Shown piece after piece: positions 52,829 through 53,958 of a stretch of DNA of 53,958 nucleotides (within the stretch, counting starts at the first letter, position 1; each line of letters begins with the position of its first letter). A program made the translations under genes and the position numbers. Below the pieces are notes generated by a model. It was not told the origin of the DNA. It saw nothing but the letters and a program-made list of their open reading frames with translations, and ran no database searches. The stretch spans positions 1 to 53,958 of the forward strand of contig DSBK01000015.1 of assembly GCA_011046085.1 (NCBI GenBank), written 5' to 3'. Origin of the DNA: Actinomycetota bacterium (GTDB lineage: Bacteria > Actinomycetota > Aquicultoria > UBA3085 > Oleimmundimicrobiaceae).

Positions 52829-53503
52829 TTGGAAAATAAAAATCTTGACGTTGTTCTAATAATACCTGCACACAATGAAGCAACGCGAATTGGAGCAGTT
52901 TTAGACGAAGCGATAAAAGCTCGATTTGTCAATGAGATAATCGTGGTAAACGATGGTTCAACCGACGATACGGCAAAGGTTGCAAAGGAATATAATGAAG
53001 TAAAAGTCATTAATTGCAGATCAAATGGCGGGAAAGGAGCGGCTCTTAAAGCGGGACTTGATTCTGCCGATGCAAAGGTATTCGTTTTTATAGATGCTGA
53101 CTTGATGGGTCTTAAGGCTGGTCATATTGAAGATTTAATTGTTCCTCTGTTTTCCGATGAAGAGCTAGAGATGACGGTGGGTAAGTTTGTGGCGGGGAGA
53201 GTAGCTACAAACCTATCTCAATCCATAGTTCCTCAGATTTCTGGCCAAAGAGCTTTTAAAAAAAGGTTTTTGGAGGATATGCTGGATTTTTCCAACAGTG
53301 GATATGGTGTGGAGGTTGCGTTTGTCCGACAAGCCAAGCGGAGGCAATCAAAAACCAAAGAGGTGCCTCTTGCAAATGTGACACATGTGATGAAAGAAGA
53401 AAAAATGGGATTACACAAAGGTGTTTTGGCGAGACTTAAGATGTATTGGGATATGTTTTTTCATCTGATTAAGGAGACCAAAGAGGGACGGAATAGGTTT
53501 TAA
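52829..53503 (+). CDS. family 2 glycosyltransferase
   Basis: This 224-residue GT-A protein has VVLIIPAHNEATRIGAVLDE, IIVVNDGSTDDTAKVAKEY, GGKGAALKAGLD and the metal-binding FIDADLMGL. No membrane segment is evident. It lacks C-terminal domains that would reveal the acceptor, so the substrate is unknown. AGGAGAG at 52817-52823 selects TTG 52829; the frame is open from 52745 within proS. Confidence 0.88.
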   Translation: MENKNLDVVLIIPAHNEATRIGAVLDEAIKARFVNEIIVVNDGSTDDTAKVAKEYNEVKVINCRSNGGKGAALKAGLDSADAKVFVFIDADLMGLKAGHIEDLIVPLFSDEELEMTVGKFVAGRVATNLSQSIVPQISGQRAFKKRFLEDMLDFSNSGYGVEVAFVRQAKRRQSKTKEVPLANVTHVMKEEKMGLHKGVLARLKMYWDMFFHLIKETKEGRNRF

Positions 53504-53583
53504 ATAAGAGGTTATTTTTTGCCTAGTGTTGCGCAACCAAAAATATTATGTTAATCTTAAGTGTCCAGATAGGAAGAGTGATG

Positions 53584-53608
53584 AGTGGGTTTTGAACCCA
53601 CTTTTTTA
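53584..53608 (+). terminator. rho-independent terminator/attenuator before rimP
   Basis: AGTGGGTT (53584-53591), loop TTG and AACCCACT (53595-53602) are followed by a run of T. A compact GTGGG/CCCAC terminator just before rimP-nusA operons is familiar in Gram-positive genomes and may be an attenuator. A GTTGCGCAAC palindrome lies upstream near 53527. Confidence 0.85.
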
Positions 53609-53643
53609 ATTATGAAGGGAAAGTGTATTATTAAAGGATTATT

Positions 53644-53958
53644 ATGACTGCAACATGGGTTTCGGAAATTGAAAACTTGGTTGGTAAAATATTGTTGGAT
53701 CAGGGAGTGGAACTGGTTGATGTAGAATTTAAAAGAGAGCCGGTTGGAATGGTTTTAAGGGTTTACATCGATTCGAGCGGTGGAGTTGATGTTGATATGT
53801 GTGCTCGCACAAGCGAAACAATCTCTCAAGAGCTCGATAAGGCCAATTTAATTAGCAAGAGTTGCACGCTAGAGGTTTCATCGCCGGGGATAGAAAGGCC
53901 ATTGAAGAAACCAGAACATTTTAAGAAGTATGTTGGTTCAAAAATTTTTGTTAAAACA
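53644..53958 (+). CDS. rimP: ribosome maturation factor RimP (partial, runs off window end)
   Basis: The first 105 codons are present and the frame is open at the window edge. The protein begins MTATWVSEIENLVGKILLDQ, continues with ELVDVEFKREPVGMVLRVYI, and has the signature LEVSSPGIERPLKKPEHFKK. RimP assists 30S subunit maturation. AAAGGA at 53633-53638 precedes the ATG. nusA and infB usually follow. Confidence 0.95.
   Translation, partial: MTATWVSEIENLVGKILLDQGVELVDVEFKREPVGMVLRVYIDSSGGVDVDMCARTSETISQELDKANLISKSCTLEVSSPGIERPLKKPEHFKKYVGSKIFVKT

Overview
The window looks like chromosomal DNA of a Gram-positive-type, meso-diaminopimelate-containing bacterium of moderately low GC. The best fit is a deep-branching, low-GC relative of Actinomycetota; Firmicutes-like lineages are second choice. 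The grounds are gene order. ftsQ is followed directly by ftsZ with no ftsA, and ftsZ is followed by pgeF, yggS, sepF, proC, yggT and a long divIVA. A C4 zinc-ribbon/coiled-coil gene overlaps an RNase HI gene, as in mycobacteria. FtsZ ends in a [10 protein letters not shown] tail. This placement is inference; no marker phylogeny was run.

Layout. 1-620: two tRNA genes (CAT and Val-CAC) and a terminator. 622-5661: folate genes (pabB, pabC), zinc-ribbon gene plus RNase HI, queD and a corrinoid adenosyltransferase, interrupted by a repeat-rich spacer. 5662-6866: an RNA region with a minus-strand candidate structured RNA of 6S-like architecture under a near-consensus promoter, an orphan 11-bp terminator, and rnpB with a long P3 arm. 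7106-12346: two NarL/DesK-type two-component systems and an orphan receiver. The first kinase is split by a frameshift at an (AT)5 tract. 12347-16050: an accessory island richer in GC than its surroundings, with two TasA/camelysin-like fibre proteins, a SipW-type signal peptidase and a larger SipW-substrate with an Ig-like domain. It is embedded in dispersed intergenic repeats.

16380-36602: a complete division and cell wall (dcw) cluster starting with an MraZ operator of three TGGAR boxes: mraZ, rsmH, ftsL, pbp, murE, murF, mraY, murD, ftsW, murG, murC, murB, ftsQ, ftsZ, pgeF, yggS, sepF, proC, yggT, divIVA and a YggU-like gene. Together they make UDP-MurNAc-pentapeptide and lipid II, and assemble the SepF-anchored Z ring and polar DivIVA scaffold. 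36893-42353: ileS, a DksA/TraR-like gene, lspA, lgt and rluD. 42364-43500: the only minus-strand protein gene, a RecB-like PD-(D/E)XK nuclease with a cysteine cluster. 43737-end: rpsB, tsf, pyrH, frr, uppS, cdsA, dxr, rseP, ispG, proS (archaeal/eukaryotic type), a family 2 glycosyltransferase and the start of rimP, joining translation, undecaprenyl and MEP isoprenoid synthesis, and phospholipid synthesis.

The most unusual content lies in non-coding and accessory parts: the candidate 6S-like RNA, the phase-variation-like kinase frameshift, a decayed duplicate of the 5' end of rsmH in front of rsmH with a hairpin enclosing its start codon, a dispersed ~88-bp repeat with terminal inverted repeats in at least four copies, and the SipW/TasA island. 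No CRISPR array, intact insertion sequence or prophage was seen.
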